Source: Lingula anatina
Taxonomy: Eukaryota; Brachiopoda; Lingulata; Lingulida; Lingulidae
Reading direction: 5' to 3'
NCBI RefSeq assembly: GCF_001039355.2
Contig: NW_019775602.1
Location: 308,041 to 372,040 of the forward strand
DNA length: 64,000 nucleotides
Under the pieces are notes generated by a model that was given only the letters and a program-made list of their open reading frames with translations, was not told the origin of the DNA and did no database searches. The translations under genes and the position numbers were made by a program. Shown here one piece after another: positions 49,144 through 62,479 of this stretch. Every line of letters starts with the position of its first letter. The stretch's first letter is position 1.

Positions 49144-49954
49144 ATTTTGGAGGCAAAGCTGTATGTTCGATGGTGCCCACTAGCTTCTCCTTGTTCAGGT
49201 CATCTTCTCCCTTTTTTTGGTCTTTTTTGTTGTAATAGTGCACCAGCTCCTTCAACACAAGGCCGTGGTAATACAAAGTCAATAAATTAACCTCTCATGA
49301 AAAATGTACTGCCTCAACACTTAAGTTCTATACTAGCAGCAATAGCTTGACAAACATTTCAAAATGGCTTTGGACCAAAGCATTAGGTTACTGGACACAT
49401 CTGTAACAGTATATATGTTTTAGTGAATCTGTATCCATGATCTACAAACACAGGGTACTTGTATAACTGTGACCATTTCCAATCTTTAACTCACTGGTTC
49501 TCTTCAATAAGAATGCCTCTTGTGAAACTTTCATATACATGTACTCCCAACTCTAGAATACGTGGTTATCTAGCTGTTTATAGAGAACAACTTGATTCAG
49601 TAACGACATCCTTAAGCCAAAATGGCTGCGGTGAAAGATTGAAAACCAATTGAATAAATGTAACCCTGAATAGCTACCACTTTTATTGATCAAATAGCCT
49701 TACCTGAAAAGGTTCTCTTGAGTCCTATACACAGTCATTTCACAGCTATTTATAGTCTATAGACCCCAGCAATGAAACCAATGTTTGCCTTTTGCAATTT
49801 CTGTTTATGTATTATAATGCAGCACATAAGATAGCAAGTTTGATAGCTTATATTGGGTAATAAAATAATACAAAGATGAAGTTATAAATATTTAACACAA
49901 TTAATTAAATATGTACATATAGAGGTGTAGCAATTCTGGGGGAGAAAACACCAA

Positions 49955-50035
49955 GTTTGGCCGGGATTTGAACCTGGGACTCTCGCAAACCATGCAACTG
50001 CCCCCCAACTAATATAAGCTAATGAGCCCAGGCTA
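49955..50035 (-). repeat. tRNA-like sequence, probably SINE head
   Basis: On the minus strand, TAGCTTATATTAGTTGG resembles a Pol III A box, and GGTTCAAATCC is a near-perfect B box (T-loop), about 45 bases downstream, followed by CGGCC. A normal cloverleaf is not fully formed by eye, so a tRNA-derived SINE or tRNA pseudogene is more likely than a working tRNA. Confidence 0.5.
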
Positions 50036-52883
50036 CAATGGTATGAAAATTACCTTTACCTTTCAAAATTAAATTTAAAAAAATTAACAGTGGGTTTTCA
50101 GTTTAAAAACTTGCTGAAAATTAATCTAATCTAATTTTCTCAATCTGTTTTTTCATGCGAGAAGAAATTTATAATTTGAGACCATTGTGTCCTCCGACAT
50201 GAACTTATTCATTGTCATGATTACAAGGTTGTCACATTTAGCAGCAATAAACACCTTTTTGTAAAAAGCTAAGACATTACAATTTGGTTCATTTGCCCTA
50301 TGCTACTGAAGCATAAAATTTGGTAAAAATTTGTTCCTTTCTTTTGGTCAAATGTAGGTCTTTTACTTAGATATATATGTAAATATTTGATAATGTTAAA
50401 ATTACACAGCTATCATTTGACTGAAAGAAATGCTATTTGATAGTTAGCACAATGTATGATAATGTAATTGATCATGTAAACTGTGACTTTAGTCAGGGCT
50501 TAATTAGCCAATTAACGTGTAAAATATCTCTATTTGCTAAAATGAACATTCTCAGCACAGGAAAATAATCTTCTTTGCCATTTCCCCTTGAAATCAATAC
50601 AAATGTTAAACAGCCAATAAAGCTTTATATTTAAATGGACCATGGAAACAAAGTCCAGTGATATTTAAGATGGGGGTATAGGGAGGTTAAAGGAGAGAGG
50701 GGTCCAGTTCTAGCTACATTACTTCATTCCATATCCCAAGTACTAAACAACAGGGAAATCCTGGTTCAACCAGTGGATAAACACAAAGTCCCACTTGCCG
50801 AAAAAATAAAAATATCATATCTGTAAGCAGTCTGCTATATAGTCATCTTGCATGTTTACATGTCAAAATCTAGGTGAGTTATTCCTAGCAATAAAAATAT
50901 TTAGATCAACAATAAGGTTTCTGATCAGACCAAGCTGCCTCTACACAAAAAGCGCTTTTGTTCTCTATTACAAGCCTCTTCTTAGATTTCCTTAATGATT
51001 CTGTTTACTTTTCAATTAGCCATGAAAATAGTCGAAAAGAAATCTGCTTGCTCATATTTACTTATGACTGTTCTTTGCGGCACCACTGGCTGCAAAGTGG
51101 CCCTCTTTGTATTTTTTCAATGTGGTAAACAAAACAGGTCAACCAGCCAATATCCATGCCAATTACAAAACAAACAGGCACAAGCATGTCTGTCCACAAA
51201 TTATATTTTAAATAATGCAGCACTACAAGAACATAATTTTGTTCAAAGTTACATGCATTTAACACTAAAGGTAATACCAGGGTAATGTCATTAACAGTTA
51301 AGAGGAAGTCACGACTTTGGAAAAAATCATTTTCATCACAAAGATTATTCAGTCAATATGCTGATACCCACTTACTGTATACACTACTAAGTGCATGTAC
51401 CTGTTTGACAGTTATGAGTACTTACATAATACAATCTTAATGAACATGGAACACATGAATTAAAAATACTTGCCTCTGCTCTACACATTGGATAGAAATT
51501 TCATCTGACCTGCCAATTTCAGAAACAAGACGATTCCAAGAATATATATATTTTTACACATATTGCCAAGACTTGTCCCTTGTGAAAGGTCATACCACAC
51601 AATTGAATAAGCAATTCAGGTCAGTCAGTTTAATATCTTAGTACACAATGTTATTAATCTTGGGTCTTATTGCTTTCATACAAAAGAGTAGTGTGTAGAG
51701 ACTCAGAAGAATTAATAATGCTCTTATCACTTCAGGACCATATAGGACATGCATGTGTCTAGCTACCACAGATGGGAATAACTGACACAGCGAACACATT
51801 ATTTCTATTGCTTAACTTTCATAGGCTGGGTGGGACCATGAACACACATTTGTTTAGTTTAATCAAAATATTTTGACTAAATTAGCAATATGATTGACTA
51901 AAAAACAGTAAAATAATTCAGATTTTCTTTTAGTGTGTTTACATGCAAGTTATTCATCCACAGCATGCAAGCACTGTGTACAGGGACAGCAGTTAACATG
52001 GAAACCTTAAACTATGAAATTGCACTTTTTTTAAAATATAGCAAGCAAGAAGTTCTTTAATTAAAAAGTGTGTGTGTGTGTGTGTGTGAGTGTGTGTGTT
52101 CCAGTAGAAAAATGTATGCATGTGTGAGATTGTGCATGTGTGTACCTGTGTATGTTGCTCTAGTATAATTTAATAATTTAATCAAATCTTATAATGGATT
52201 GAAATGTAATAATATTGCACTTAGATAGTTGTTCTAGATAGCATTATTTTTACATAAACCTTGACCAGGAGAGCCAGGATATCCTGGACATCAATGGCCA
52301 AAATTAAGAAATTTAATAATGCTCAGGTAGTTATTTGTAAAGCATTTCTGTTTTATTCATGTGACATAATCCCTCTACTTGGGAAAACAACAAAACCTAT
52401 TGAATAGGAGACAGAACAAACACAGTGCAAATTTGATGACTTAAAATTAGAAAGGTGTATGCATTCCAAATATTTGTTCAGTTGGATTTGAAAATGTAGT
52501 ACAGAGACACAATACTTAGAAGTGTGACCCAACCTGGTGACATATTACCTCCATCAGATCGTGTAATATGGAAACAACTTGAAAAATATTAAGTATGTGA
52601 TAAGTCACACAATTTAGATGGTTATAAAAAGAAAAACATATAGGGAATGGAACATATTATGAACACCTTTATAAACGGGCAATATGCCATATTTCACATG
52701 CATATGCTCACAGGGGGTAAATTTATTCCAATTTACTGTGGTATGTGCAGTGTATTACTATGAAGAACAAGCTGGGTTGGTAATTTCTTGTAAATTGCCA
52801 CAGCTAATCTCATTAAGCTGTTTAATAATTAAAAGAGAATTCTGGCTATTTTCACAAATTTATCATCATTTAATGAAACCTAC

Positions 52884-52936
52884 GAGAGAGAGAGAGAGAG
52901 AGAGAAAAAGAGAGAGAGAGAAAGAAAGAGAGAGAG
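52884..52936. repeat. (GA)n microsatellite
   Basis: Imperfect GA run with A insertions. Confidence 0.95.
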
Positions 52937-53431
52937 ATAAATGGATTAATTGATTTCTGAGTTGCTTTAGACAAAAAAAAGTTAACCTGGAAGCTAGCTA
53001 GGCTACACATACACCAGAGACACTACCGTTTTTTTTTTTTTTTTTTTTTTTTTTTTGTGAAACCTTTTTTTTCATCCACGCCCCAGGTAGAATTCCTGTA
53101 ATATAGACTTCATTTACACAAAACACCACTTATGATTATTACATTAAGCCACTTGTGCACAATGATTAATTGAAAAAAGCGTATTGATACCTATAGTTTA
53201 CTGAGTGTTGAACCATGTTCTACGTACTTTGAAAGATCTGACTTGTTAAATATATTCACGTAGGTTATTTGTTTTAAAATGTTTAATCATTTTATGTCTC
53301 TTTGTATGTTACTCTTTGTTCAATTTAATTCCATCAATGGCAGATCAATTAAGGAGGTGGGGCAAAGTGGATTAATTGTGTGCCTTTACTCCTATAGTTT
53401 ATGGGATACCCCTTAATTCTCCTGCCCCAAT

Positions 53432-53599
53432 CAGGGGCAGATCCAGATATATTTTCTGACAGTCTTCCACATTATCTTTGTTGATCCATCCTCTATTTTT
53501 TGACCGTCTTCCGACAGAAAAACTAGGTACTCATCAATGTAAACTTAGAAATTTGACCGTCTTCCGGAAGACCCAGAAGACAGCCTCAATCCGCCCCTG
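53432..53599 (-). mobile_element. Inverted-repeat MITE, copy 3, TSD CCAAT
   Basis: Reads CAGGGGCAGATCC...CCGCCCCTG, the same family and orientation as copy 2. Exact 5-bp duplication CCAAT at 53427-53431 and 53600-53604. Length 168 bp. Confidence 0.92.
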
Positions 53600-55037
53600 C
53601 CAATCTCTTAAAAAATAACTAAAAATAAAAACCTGTGAAATGAGACAAAACCAAGCCAGTTATCCATCCACATGCTTCACATATAACAGAAACACCTTCA
53701 CTGTTATTTTATGTAAGTGCCCAATTAATTGTTTCACGCGACAAAAATAAAGTTTAAAAATAAATGTAAAATAAAGTTCATGCACTTAATTCACATCCTT
53801 TGAAGGGTTAATAACTAGAACTAATTGTTCACTTTTGTCATTTGTAATAGATGTTGTAAAAATACACACGTGAAAGGCTTTTATTTGGCGTTGGCCTAAG
53901 GGCGAAGTAGGTTGAAGACCGATCCTTATCAGTCCGATCTGTGATAGCCCCCTCAAGCCAATATATGGTGCGACGCGGACATCTCCACTGATAGACCTTG
54001 TGGCGGTTTTTAGACCTTTAAAACACTTAGCACTTGACCGTCAGAGACAAATCGTGGCCAAAACACCTGTCCCAGCGGCGTATCTGTAGCTGAGGATGAT
54101 GTTATCTTCTTACAATAACCGGCAAATTAATAAAAACTAAACAGAAAACAATTAGACGACAGTTAACTCCGTGCTTAGCGTGATATACTGCGAATGCGAA
54201 ATCACAAAAACAACAGGGCTGAAAATATGTTCAGAGAAAAAGAAATACCTGTTTTAGTGCTATCTCTCATGCTAATGTCCCCTTCTTGTCAGCAGTACAG
54301 CTAGGAAAGTGGTCTTGATTACATTGCACAGCACTTGCCGGGGTCTTTACTCGCAGTGAAACGTTCTTGAGCTACCATGCGACGTTACGTTGTTTATATC
54401 AGTTACCTATTGGAAGGTAGTAACGCGTGAAAATATTTAAGGAGTATCTAATTTTATTTTATTACAATTTACTGGATATTTCCGTCAACAGTAACCTTAC
54501 TTATATACTTTAAGCAAACTGCAATATATACCATAAATATGATCATAATAAATGGATGTCAAAATTTGATTTAAATGCATCTACATGTACATGCTGTGCA
54601 TACAGTTACAATTTTTGGCACTTTTAAGATCTACATCCCCCAACAACACTCTTATCATATTTATTCCATAAAGGTTTTGAATGATTTTTTTTCCTTTAAA
54701 ATGCTTGAAAATATCCACATGGCTCCCCACAGGCAGTACTTGTTTATATTACAGAAAAAAAAACATTGGTTGAAAGCATATTGCAATAATTGTTATCATT
54801 TCTAAAAAGCAATTAGAGGGTTTAATAAATCGCCTACTAACCACGCAATTTTACCGAGCTGATTAAGCTACGCGCGTTAGTGCTTATTAAGAATGTCTGC
54901 GCCCATTTCAAATAGTTTGAATCAGGAAGCTTTACATGTTTCTTTTCTTTTTGAAGCGTTTATGTGAATGCTGTATCCATTTGGCCTTTTGTGATGTGTG
55001 TAAGTGAACAAGGCACTGTTTCCTGCAACTAAAGCTT

Positions 55038-58000
55038 ATGATGTATGACGAAGAAGCTTCCTCGAGTGATTTGGAAGGTAAATAAGTCAACTTCAGTAAT
55101 TTATATTGTTGATAACATCCAACCAGCAAATTCTTGCTGCCATTTTTTGTCACTGTTTGTTAACTTATTGATCAAAGTGCTTGAGAGTTTACTATTAAAA
55201 CACAATTAGTTAGTAAAATTCTAGATTAATTGATTTGAATAGCAGAGACATTCATTGAGGGGGAGAGGTAATGCAAAGGTGTTATTTATTTATTTATTTA
55301 TTTATTTTTTATTTCAGAATATCCTGGAAAAACAAGTTATTCCAGAAGCCATGATCTTTTTGAATCTAGCCAGAGAGACAGCACCCAAAGTGAGACAGAG
55401 CAGTCCTATAAGTAATACATCTTGTTTTTGTCACATGGAAGAGAACCAAACTGGAGAATAGTTGAAATATTTCAGTAGCTGTTTAATTATACTCCCAGGT
55501 GTAGCAACAGTTTTGTGTAAAGAATGGCCTAAGTCTGTGAGTTTCTTTTTGTATGCCAATATTTTGGTGTCCATCAAGTTGTCTTCCTAAGAAAGTGAGA
55601 CTGGAGTTATTCTTGCCTCTGCCTGATGTATACAGACCCCTCCCCCTCTAGCTACTTCTGCAAAAACTGTAGAACTACCAACGTAGGGCATTTATATGGT
55701 CATAAGTCAGTTGCTCGCCTTTAGATCAGTAGAAGTATGCCTAATAATCCAGTCATTATGTAGATAAAGGATACTAACAGACCAACTTTGACAAGTTTTA
55801 AAATAATGATAAAAGATCCTCTTCTGATTTTACTTTGCTTCATTGTCATTTATGTTTGCATATTAGAATTTACAAAATAAAAATCTGCTCATGTTTTCTT
55901 GCTAATGCCCTTCAAAATTTTTCTTATGGCTCTAAAGAATTCTGAAATATGTTTAATGTTTTTATCCCTCTTGTCAGATGTAATAATTTTTTGTGAACTC
56001 TTTATTACATTTCCAGCACTGCACCTTCCAAACGGTTACCAAGAGAGTCTAGAAGGCACAGACGCCACTTTGACAACGTTGACATGATGATGTCACAGCA
56101 AAGCGGAGCCTTACCAGCAGACGTCCAGGAAGTATACGCAGAGCTACAGGCCCTCGCTAACAAATTGAGGGTAAATTGAAAGCAGTGTAATATAAAATAA
56201 AGAGCACAGATGCTTGCATGAAATCAAATGTCTTGGTCTTTGCGTCAGAAAAGTGTAGTGTTCAAAATGTCATGAAGTCCCTTGTATGGTGAAAAATCAG
56301 CTGGGAAACGGTATGCCTCTTTTTAATGAAAAAATATATAACATTATTTGCCTATTTATTTCAAACGGCAAATATTTGCAAATTATATCATCTTCAACTT
56401 GTGCATTTAAAACAGAACCAATAATGTATGCCAAATCTCGTCTTGTTTTCACAGAATGAACACAAAATTCTACAAGAGCGAGAAATTATCTTAAGAGAAA
56501 GGGAGCGTCTTGTTGTCCGTTCACATGCCAACGTGAAGACATACGCCCAGGAGGAGGTGAATAAGAAATGGGCTGTCATAGAAGAGGTATTGCTTGATAA
56601 ATAGATAAATAAATATATTTTTTGTTTTATATAAATGCCACAGATTTTAGGTGTAAGTTGTTGCGTGTTTGTCTGCTGTGTACTATTGAGAGAGAACGAC
56701 AGACTAAGTGTGTATTCTCAAATTTATATCTTTTGCCTATCAGCCTGTCAGGATATTATTTTTTATACAAATTGAATCTTTTTTCCTGTTGATATCTTTC
56801 AGGAACATATAGCAGAAATATCAAAAATGGAACAAATATTAAGGGAAAAATCCAAGGAGAACAAGAGGTTAAAGGATAACTTTGAAACCATTAAACAAGC
56901 TAATGATTCCTTGAAGAAAGAGGTATCATCTTTTTTGTGTATTTTTATATAGTATATTGATAATTCCTTTTTTTTATATTTTCCCCTCTTTTCTTTTTTT
57001 TTCTGTCTTTTTAATATGTCTTTTAAAATATACTAAATTGAGCTATAAAAGTTTTCCACTGAAACTTTACAATTTTTATACCTTGCCAACTTTGAAATGG
57101 AAAGTTGTTTTGCAGTTCTAAATGTTTAACGTGTGCCACAACGTTAAATTTTTGGACTTTTTTCATTTAATCAGGTGTATATATAAGATATATAAGTGGG
57201 AACTAAATAAGATTATTGATTTCAATGACTACTAAGTACTATATTTTAAATATGACTATAAATATTTCAGCTGGAAGGACTACAAGAGCAACACGAAAAG
57301 TTAGAAAAACAGACCGCTAGTTTGCAGGCCAGACTGGCAAATTTACAGGTAAGTGTTGGACCCTGTGTTACAATCTCCAGGATTCTGCTGTCTTACTATT
57401 GCACGTGACTGGTCAGATGAAGAAAGTGAACAATTATTGCCTCTTTTTTGTTCTTTAAAAAGTTCCTCCAATACATCTGGTCCCAGTTTCACAAAAAAAC
57501 TTAAGTCAGTTCCCTGACTTAGCTGACTAGGATCTCCATGAGAGTGCTGTAACACTGCACCTGATAGGATGAGATGTGACCATGTAACCTTGGTAATTAA
57601 GTTCTTAGCCAGAGAACCTGACTTAAGTTTTTTTGTGAAACAGGGACCTGCTTTGATTAATGTGCCAACACCTGTCCAAGGAATCCTGAAGCAATCTACC
57701 GTGTACCTTAACACACTAGTAGCAGCAAATAATTGAGGCCAAATACTTGGTATATTTTAACTGATTTTGGTCACAACTTTGATAATTTTCAATTTATGTT
57801 CAGTTTTAGTTGTTTTTAGGAGTAATAGGAGACTTAAAAGTGTAACATGTTCGATACACTGTGTCCATATCTTTAAATAAAAAGTTGTGTGTGGATTACC
57901 AACAATTAAACACGAGTACTAAACTATTGCCACTTTCTGCTTTTTATGTATGATCATATATAGATAGACATGGTAGACATGGTGTAACCTTTTATAAAGT

Positions 58001-59758
58001 CTTTTGATACTTGCTCTCATTTCAGAGAAAACAGGAATTTGTTGGACGACAAACGGTCGAAAATATTCCACCCACCACTATCAGATCCAAGCCACCAAGT
58101 GCTGTAGAGGCCAAAGATGGCAAACATTTGCTTCCAAAACCTAAGGTACAAGTCTGAGTGGACTTTAACTATACCTATAAAGTACACAATCATATGCTGT
58201 ATATCATCATACATTAGGCTTTAGCTTGATGAAGAATAGCTAGAGGCCACTGTGAATAACATACTGGATTTGCTACATCCCAGTGCATTTCTGAAATGAA
58301 TTTATTTATATGTAAGCAAAGTGGTGAATTTAAGACAGCACTTAGGATATACAAAGGGAATTAGGTTAATAATGAATTTGAATGCAAAACAGTTTTATGA
58401 AATATAAGATAATAAGATCACATCTGAAGATGATTGATAAAGCTTAGAACTGAATTTCGTCACAGCTAGTCGACGTGTGTAAAACAAATCCATGCTCTTG
58501 CCATAGCAAAAATGCATCAGTATTGTCTTCTTGTTTGAAAGCTAGTTTACCTAATACATTATGTAGTTTCTTTTCCTTTATCATAGCTCCCTTCCAGCAT
58601 GCACGATGTGACCTCTCTTTTATTGGATTGGGTTTCTGAGGTTCATCTGAGACATACAGCTCTAGGGCAGCCAACAGCTGAGAGCCAACTCCCTTCCATA
58701 CAAGACACACAGGAAAAGTGTTTTAAGGTACTCTGTTCAGGGGGAGAATTTTTGAAAGTTCAGCGTCTCCAATCTATTCGTCAGCAGATTAAAAAAAAAA
58801 AAGATTAATTAGCCCATTCTTATCGATGGAATTTTTTTAGTACTCTTTATTATATACTGCAATAGCTATAGCATAACACATAAAGGAGAATGAATTCACA
58901 TATTTTTAATTACTCAGTTTCATACCAAATTGAAATTAACATTTTCTCAGTTATATTATTTGAACTTAAATCTTTAAGGTTCGAAGAGAAAGGTGCAGAG
59001 GCATTGCAGTTAAAAATATCAGGAGGAATTTTATAATGGTCCCTTAGTTCAAAGAAGAAAAATCATTGGTTTTCTAGTCTTCTAGATCAGCCAGCCCCTC
59101 ATACCCCCTTTGGTGATGAGGACGTTTTATTTCCCTAGGTTCTCCCTTCCTTGGTTGAAATTTTGCGGGATTTGCCTGCGAGCAATGCTAGAGTGACATT
59201 ACCTTGCCTACAGTTTATTTACTGGTCTTTGCTGCATTTGGACAAGGCCCAAAGTCAACAGGTACTGCAGTATGACTGAACTATTTCTGTTTCTTTTATT
59301 TTTATTCAGTGGCTAAGTTGTGGAAATGTTGCTTAGTTCCAAGCCATTTGTCAGGAATTTTAAGGTTTTTGTTTTGTTTTGTTTTAAAATACTATATTTA
59401 AATATTCTGTCATATGAAACAGATGTGTATAGTATCAATACAGTCTTGTGCAAAGTTGAGTATAAATATTTGTTCAAATCTTTTCATTCATTCATTCATT
59501 CATTCATTCATTCATTCCTTTTTAAATGTCTGTATTTATTCATTCAGAAATCCAACCTGTCCTCAACATTAAGAAGAGTTGGAGAAGAACTGTACCGGCC
59601 AAAGTCAACAAGGCTTGGCTCCAGTGGAGAGCTGTCCTCTGAGAGGCCCCTGTCGCCAGTGAAGGCCGACAAAACCAAAGATTTGGTATTTTTCAGAAGT
59701 ACCAGTCTCCATGTACGACTGCTGTCATGTCTGATAATTTTGAAGACCCTGTCACAAG
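55038..59758 (+). CDS. CCDC138: Coiled-coil domain-containing protein 138 (5' part)
   Basis: Ten exons with consistent phases: 55038-55077, 55318-55411, 56017-56170, 56455-56586, 56803-56922, 57271-57348, 58026-58145, 58587-58727, 59139-59261 and 59548-59758. Start MMYDEEASSSDL, then a Ser-rich, low-complexity N-terminus and a coiled coil over exons 4-6 (LQEREIILRERERL, KSKENKRLKDNFETIKQAND, RLANLQ). A globular region follows with LLLDWVSEVHLR, LQFIYWSLLHLDKAQ, LRRVGEELY and FFRSTSLHVRLLSCLIILK. These agree with remembered vertebrate CCDC138 motifs (KFIYW, RRLGE, FFKSSSLPLR, LIVLKT). Vertebrate CCDC138 is associated with centrosomes/centriolar satellites and cilia; I infer the same here. The last exon ends phase 1 (TCACAAG|GTTAG). 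The remaining C-terminal exons are not in the window, and the DNA after 59758 is a repeat cluster. Reading on instead of splicing would stop at once. Confidence 0.85.
59483..59518. repeat. (TTCA)n microsatellite in CCDC138 intron 9
   Basis: Tetranucleotide run shortly before the acceptor of exon 10. Confidence 0.95.
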
Positions 59759-59862
59759 GTTAGAGCTCAATTGTTTTTTTTAGGCCCATTGTGGCATTTC
59801 AGTGATATAATTGTCAGGCCTGTAGCCAGTAATTTCAAAGGGGGTAGGGGGTCTTTTTTTTT

Positions 59863-60560
59863 TTTTTTTATGTACAGACACAGATGTGTCTGTACATATA
59901 GCCGTCATCTGCGTCTGTCGTCGCCGTCGCCGTCGTCGCCGTGCACTTTTACCGATAACACGATAAGTGGAAAAATATTTTTTCTTTTGGCTTGAAACTT
60001 ACAGAACTGATGAATATTCATAATACGCAGGTCAAGTTCGAAAATCAGCATGATCGGGTCACTTATAGGGAATTTATGCTGTTTTTTCACTTTTTTCAGC
60101 ATATATGCAGCACCGATAACACCATAAATGGAAAACCATTTTACCTTTTGGCTTGAAACTTACAGAACTGATGAATATTCATAATACGCAGGTCAAGTTT
60201 GAAAATCAGCATGATTGGGTCATTTTTACTGAATTTAGGCTATTTTTTCACTTTTTTTCAGCATTTTTGCAACACCGATAACACAATAAATGAAAAGCTG
60301 TTTTACCCTTTGGCTTGAAACTTACAGAACTGATAAATATTCATAATACACAGGTCGAGTTTGAAAATCAGCATGATTGGACCACTTTTATGGAAGTTAA
60401 GCTGTTTTTTTCACTTTTTTCAGCATATATGCAACACTGATAACACGATAAGTGAAAAACAGATAGGCCAATTGTCATAATACTCATAGGAGTGGCCAAT
60501 CTTATTAAAATGAAGGTTGAGTTGGAAAATCAGCATAATCGGTCCATTATTTTAGAAGTT
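59863..60560 (+). repeat. ~162-bp tandem repeat array
   Basis: About four units marked by ACCGATAACACRATAA at 59951, 60112, 60274 and 60436 (spacing 161, 162, 162). Each holds TTTTGGCTTGAAACTTACAG, AATATTCATAATACRCAGG and AAAATCAGCATGATYGG. The array opens with a GTACAGACACAGATGTGTCT palindrome and a GTCGCCGTCG-rich stretch. Further fragments of the same unit occur at 60965-61143 and 62480-62555, so the array is part of a larger dispersed repeat. Confidence 0.9.
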
Positions 60561-60940
60561 ATGCTGTTTTTTCACATTTCCTCACATTCAATTCTTAGGC
60601 ATGTTAACAGTCTCATTATTTAACTAATAAGATACGTAAAAGTGTTTGTTTGGCATTTCCTGCATCTTTACAACATTGTTAGTTGATTTTGTAAAAATGA
60701 TAGTAAACCTGTTATCGTGTATTGTGTAATAAAGTGTCAAAAATGGAAATAAACACATATCATTGCAGTTTGTCAGATTCAATCATCCACTATGTTCAGA
60801 ATCTCATAATGGAGGAAATTGGACATATAACACTGTCTTATTGATATTTTCCCATCTCATCAATTTTCTTAGTTGGTCATATAAAAATGGCACTGTTTAT
60901 TTTGTTTTATGTTTAAAAAGTCTTAAAAATGGTAATAAAC

Positions 60941-61143
60941 CCATTTCAGAACAGTGCTGTCTTGTTTCACTTTTTTCAGCATTTATGTAGCACCGATAAC
61001 ATGATAAGTAAAATACCGTTTTACTTTTTGGCTTGAAACTTTTTGGCTTGAAACCCATTTCAGAACAGTGCTGTCTTGTTTCACTTTTTTCAGCATTTAT
61101 GTAGCACCGATAACATGATAAGTAAAATACCGTTTTACTTTTT
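60941..61143 (+). repeat. Duplicated fragments of the 162-bp repeat
   Basis: The stretch CCCATTTCAGAACAGTGCTG...AAAATACCGTTTTACTTTT occurs twice in tandem (starting near 60939 and 61050). The second copy is broken by the insertion at 61144 and continues at 62480. Confidence 0.85.
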
Positions 61144-62479
61144 CAGACTTTACGAAAGGCCAAAAAATCTGTCAGACATTCGGTCTGACAAGCTTGAAAA
61201 TTCTGTCAGACCGAAACAAAATCTGTCAGACCGAAGTAAAATAATAGAAATATGAACCATTATTCATGTTTTCATGTGTATTTTCTAATGTTTTAAATCA
61301 TTGACATTAAATCAAATATTAAATTTTTGATATATATTTATCTATAAAAAAGTAAAATAAGAAAGAAAAACAAAAAAACAAACAAACAAACAAAAAAAAA
61401 ATAGACAAAAAATTACTTGCATAACAAGTTGTTTTTTATTTACTGAAAAAGACATTGTGGAATGACACAAGGACTAAAAACAATACAAGTATGAAGAATG
61501 TGTAGCTAGTAATATCAAAAGTATGTCCATAAAAACGTCTGTTAATCAGATAACCATTTCACACATTGTTTTTGGCAATAACATATGCACTTTGAAACAG
61601 CACAGTAAGGCAGTCTCTTTCATCCAACTGAAGCTTTGACAGGGACTGTCCAGCCCAAGTATAAGTTCCTTCTTCATTTTATTTCTTTTTTTTTTTATAA
61701 AAAGAAACTCAAACTGTGAGCTTTTCTCAAGTTCATGTGCACTTTCTCCAACTCGTGGTGAACGGTGCATGCAAATACGTACATATGTTCCATAATTTAA
61801 GAACCCGTAATAAAGCTGTAACATTTATGTTGATATTGATCAAAATGATAACTTTAGTACTCCTGACACTCGGCACACAATTTTCCTCTCCTACACAGAT
61901 CATAAGTCCGCCAGGGCCTACCTTCTTTCCAATTTTAGTAGCCTAAACTTCCTTTTCTCTTCCTCACTTCGTTTTCATATTTGCCACGCTTTGCACCAAC
62001 GAAGTGTTTAAAGTTCAACAACGTCATTTTCTAAACAAAAGGCTTATCCATGAGTACTATGTACGACTGATAATGAAGAAACAGAGGATCAAGTCTGTAA
62101 AAACGCAAAATAGCACGAGCACATGTGTTGCGGCCATTTTGTCATGTAGGGGTATTACAAAAACGAAAACGAGACTGTACATTACATCATCCAGGAATCC
62201 CCCCCAACCTCAGCCAGTCACAAAAAATAGTATTTGTGAGTGAAACTGAGGTTAATAAATTATGTATAATTAGCTGGGAACTCCCCGAGATTTTCACCCC
62301 GTCTTTCTTTTCGAATGAAGTAAAATATATCGTCTAGAAAAGAAACAACAACGTATTCCTTATATTTACACATTTTGAAAACTCGCCGGACATAAGGTCC
62401 GACGATACAGGATTTTTTATCGGACCGAGACGAAATTTGCCAGGCATGTCCGACGGTCCGACGCCTTTCGTAAAGTCTG
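61144..62479 (-). mobile_element. hAT-like DNA transposon remnant, 1336 bp, TSD CTTTTT
   Basis: Exact inverted ends CAGACTTTACGAAAGGC (61144) and GCCTTTCGTAAAGTCTG (ending 62479). It is flanked by CTTTTT at 61138-61143 and 62480-62485; the uninterrupted repeat nearby (61019-61030) reads ACTTTTTGGCTTG, giving the empty site. Sub-terminal GTCAGACCGAA and GGTCCGACG motifs repeat. On the minus strand near 61870-62020 are fragments NFKHFVGAKRGKYENEVRKR and N-W-K-E-G-R-P-W-R-T-Y-D...C-A-E-C, resembling a TTF/BED-type zinc finger. Near 61560-61640 LTVLFQSAYVIAKNNV resembles the hAT motif of ZNF862-like transposases. Stops are present and most of the enzyme is missing, so it is not autonomous. Confidence 0.75.

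Larger units (their letters stand above)
48852..55037. other. Intergenic region between divergent GT92 and CCDC138 genes
   Basis: Contains two MITE copies (48977, 53432), a tRNA-like SINE candidate (49955-50035), GT and GA microsatellites (52069-52100, 52884-52936) and a T run (53030-53056). The stretch 53880-54400 has more CpG than its surroundings and may hold promoters or a 5' non-coding exon; a minus-strand donor-like site lies near 54249. No coding gene was found. Confidence 0.5.

Noticed and set aside
49955-50035. A working tRNA gene
   Set aside because: A and B boxes are visible, but acceptor and anticodon stems do not pair convincingly; listed only as tRNA-like repeat.
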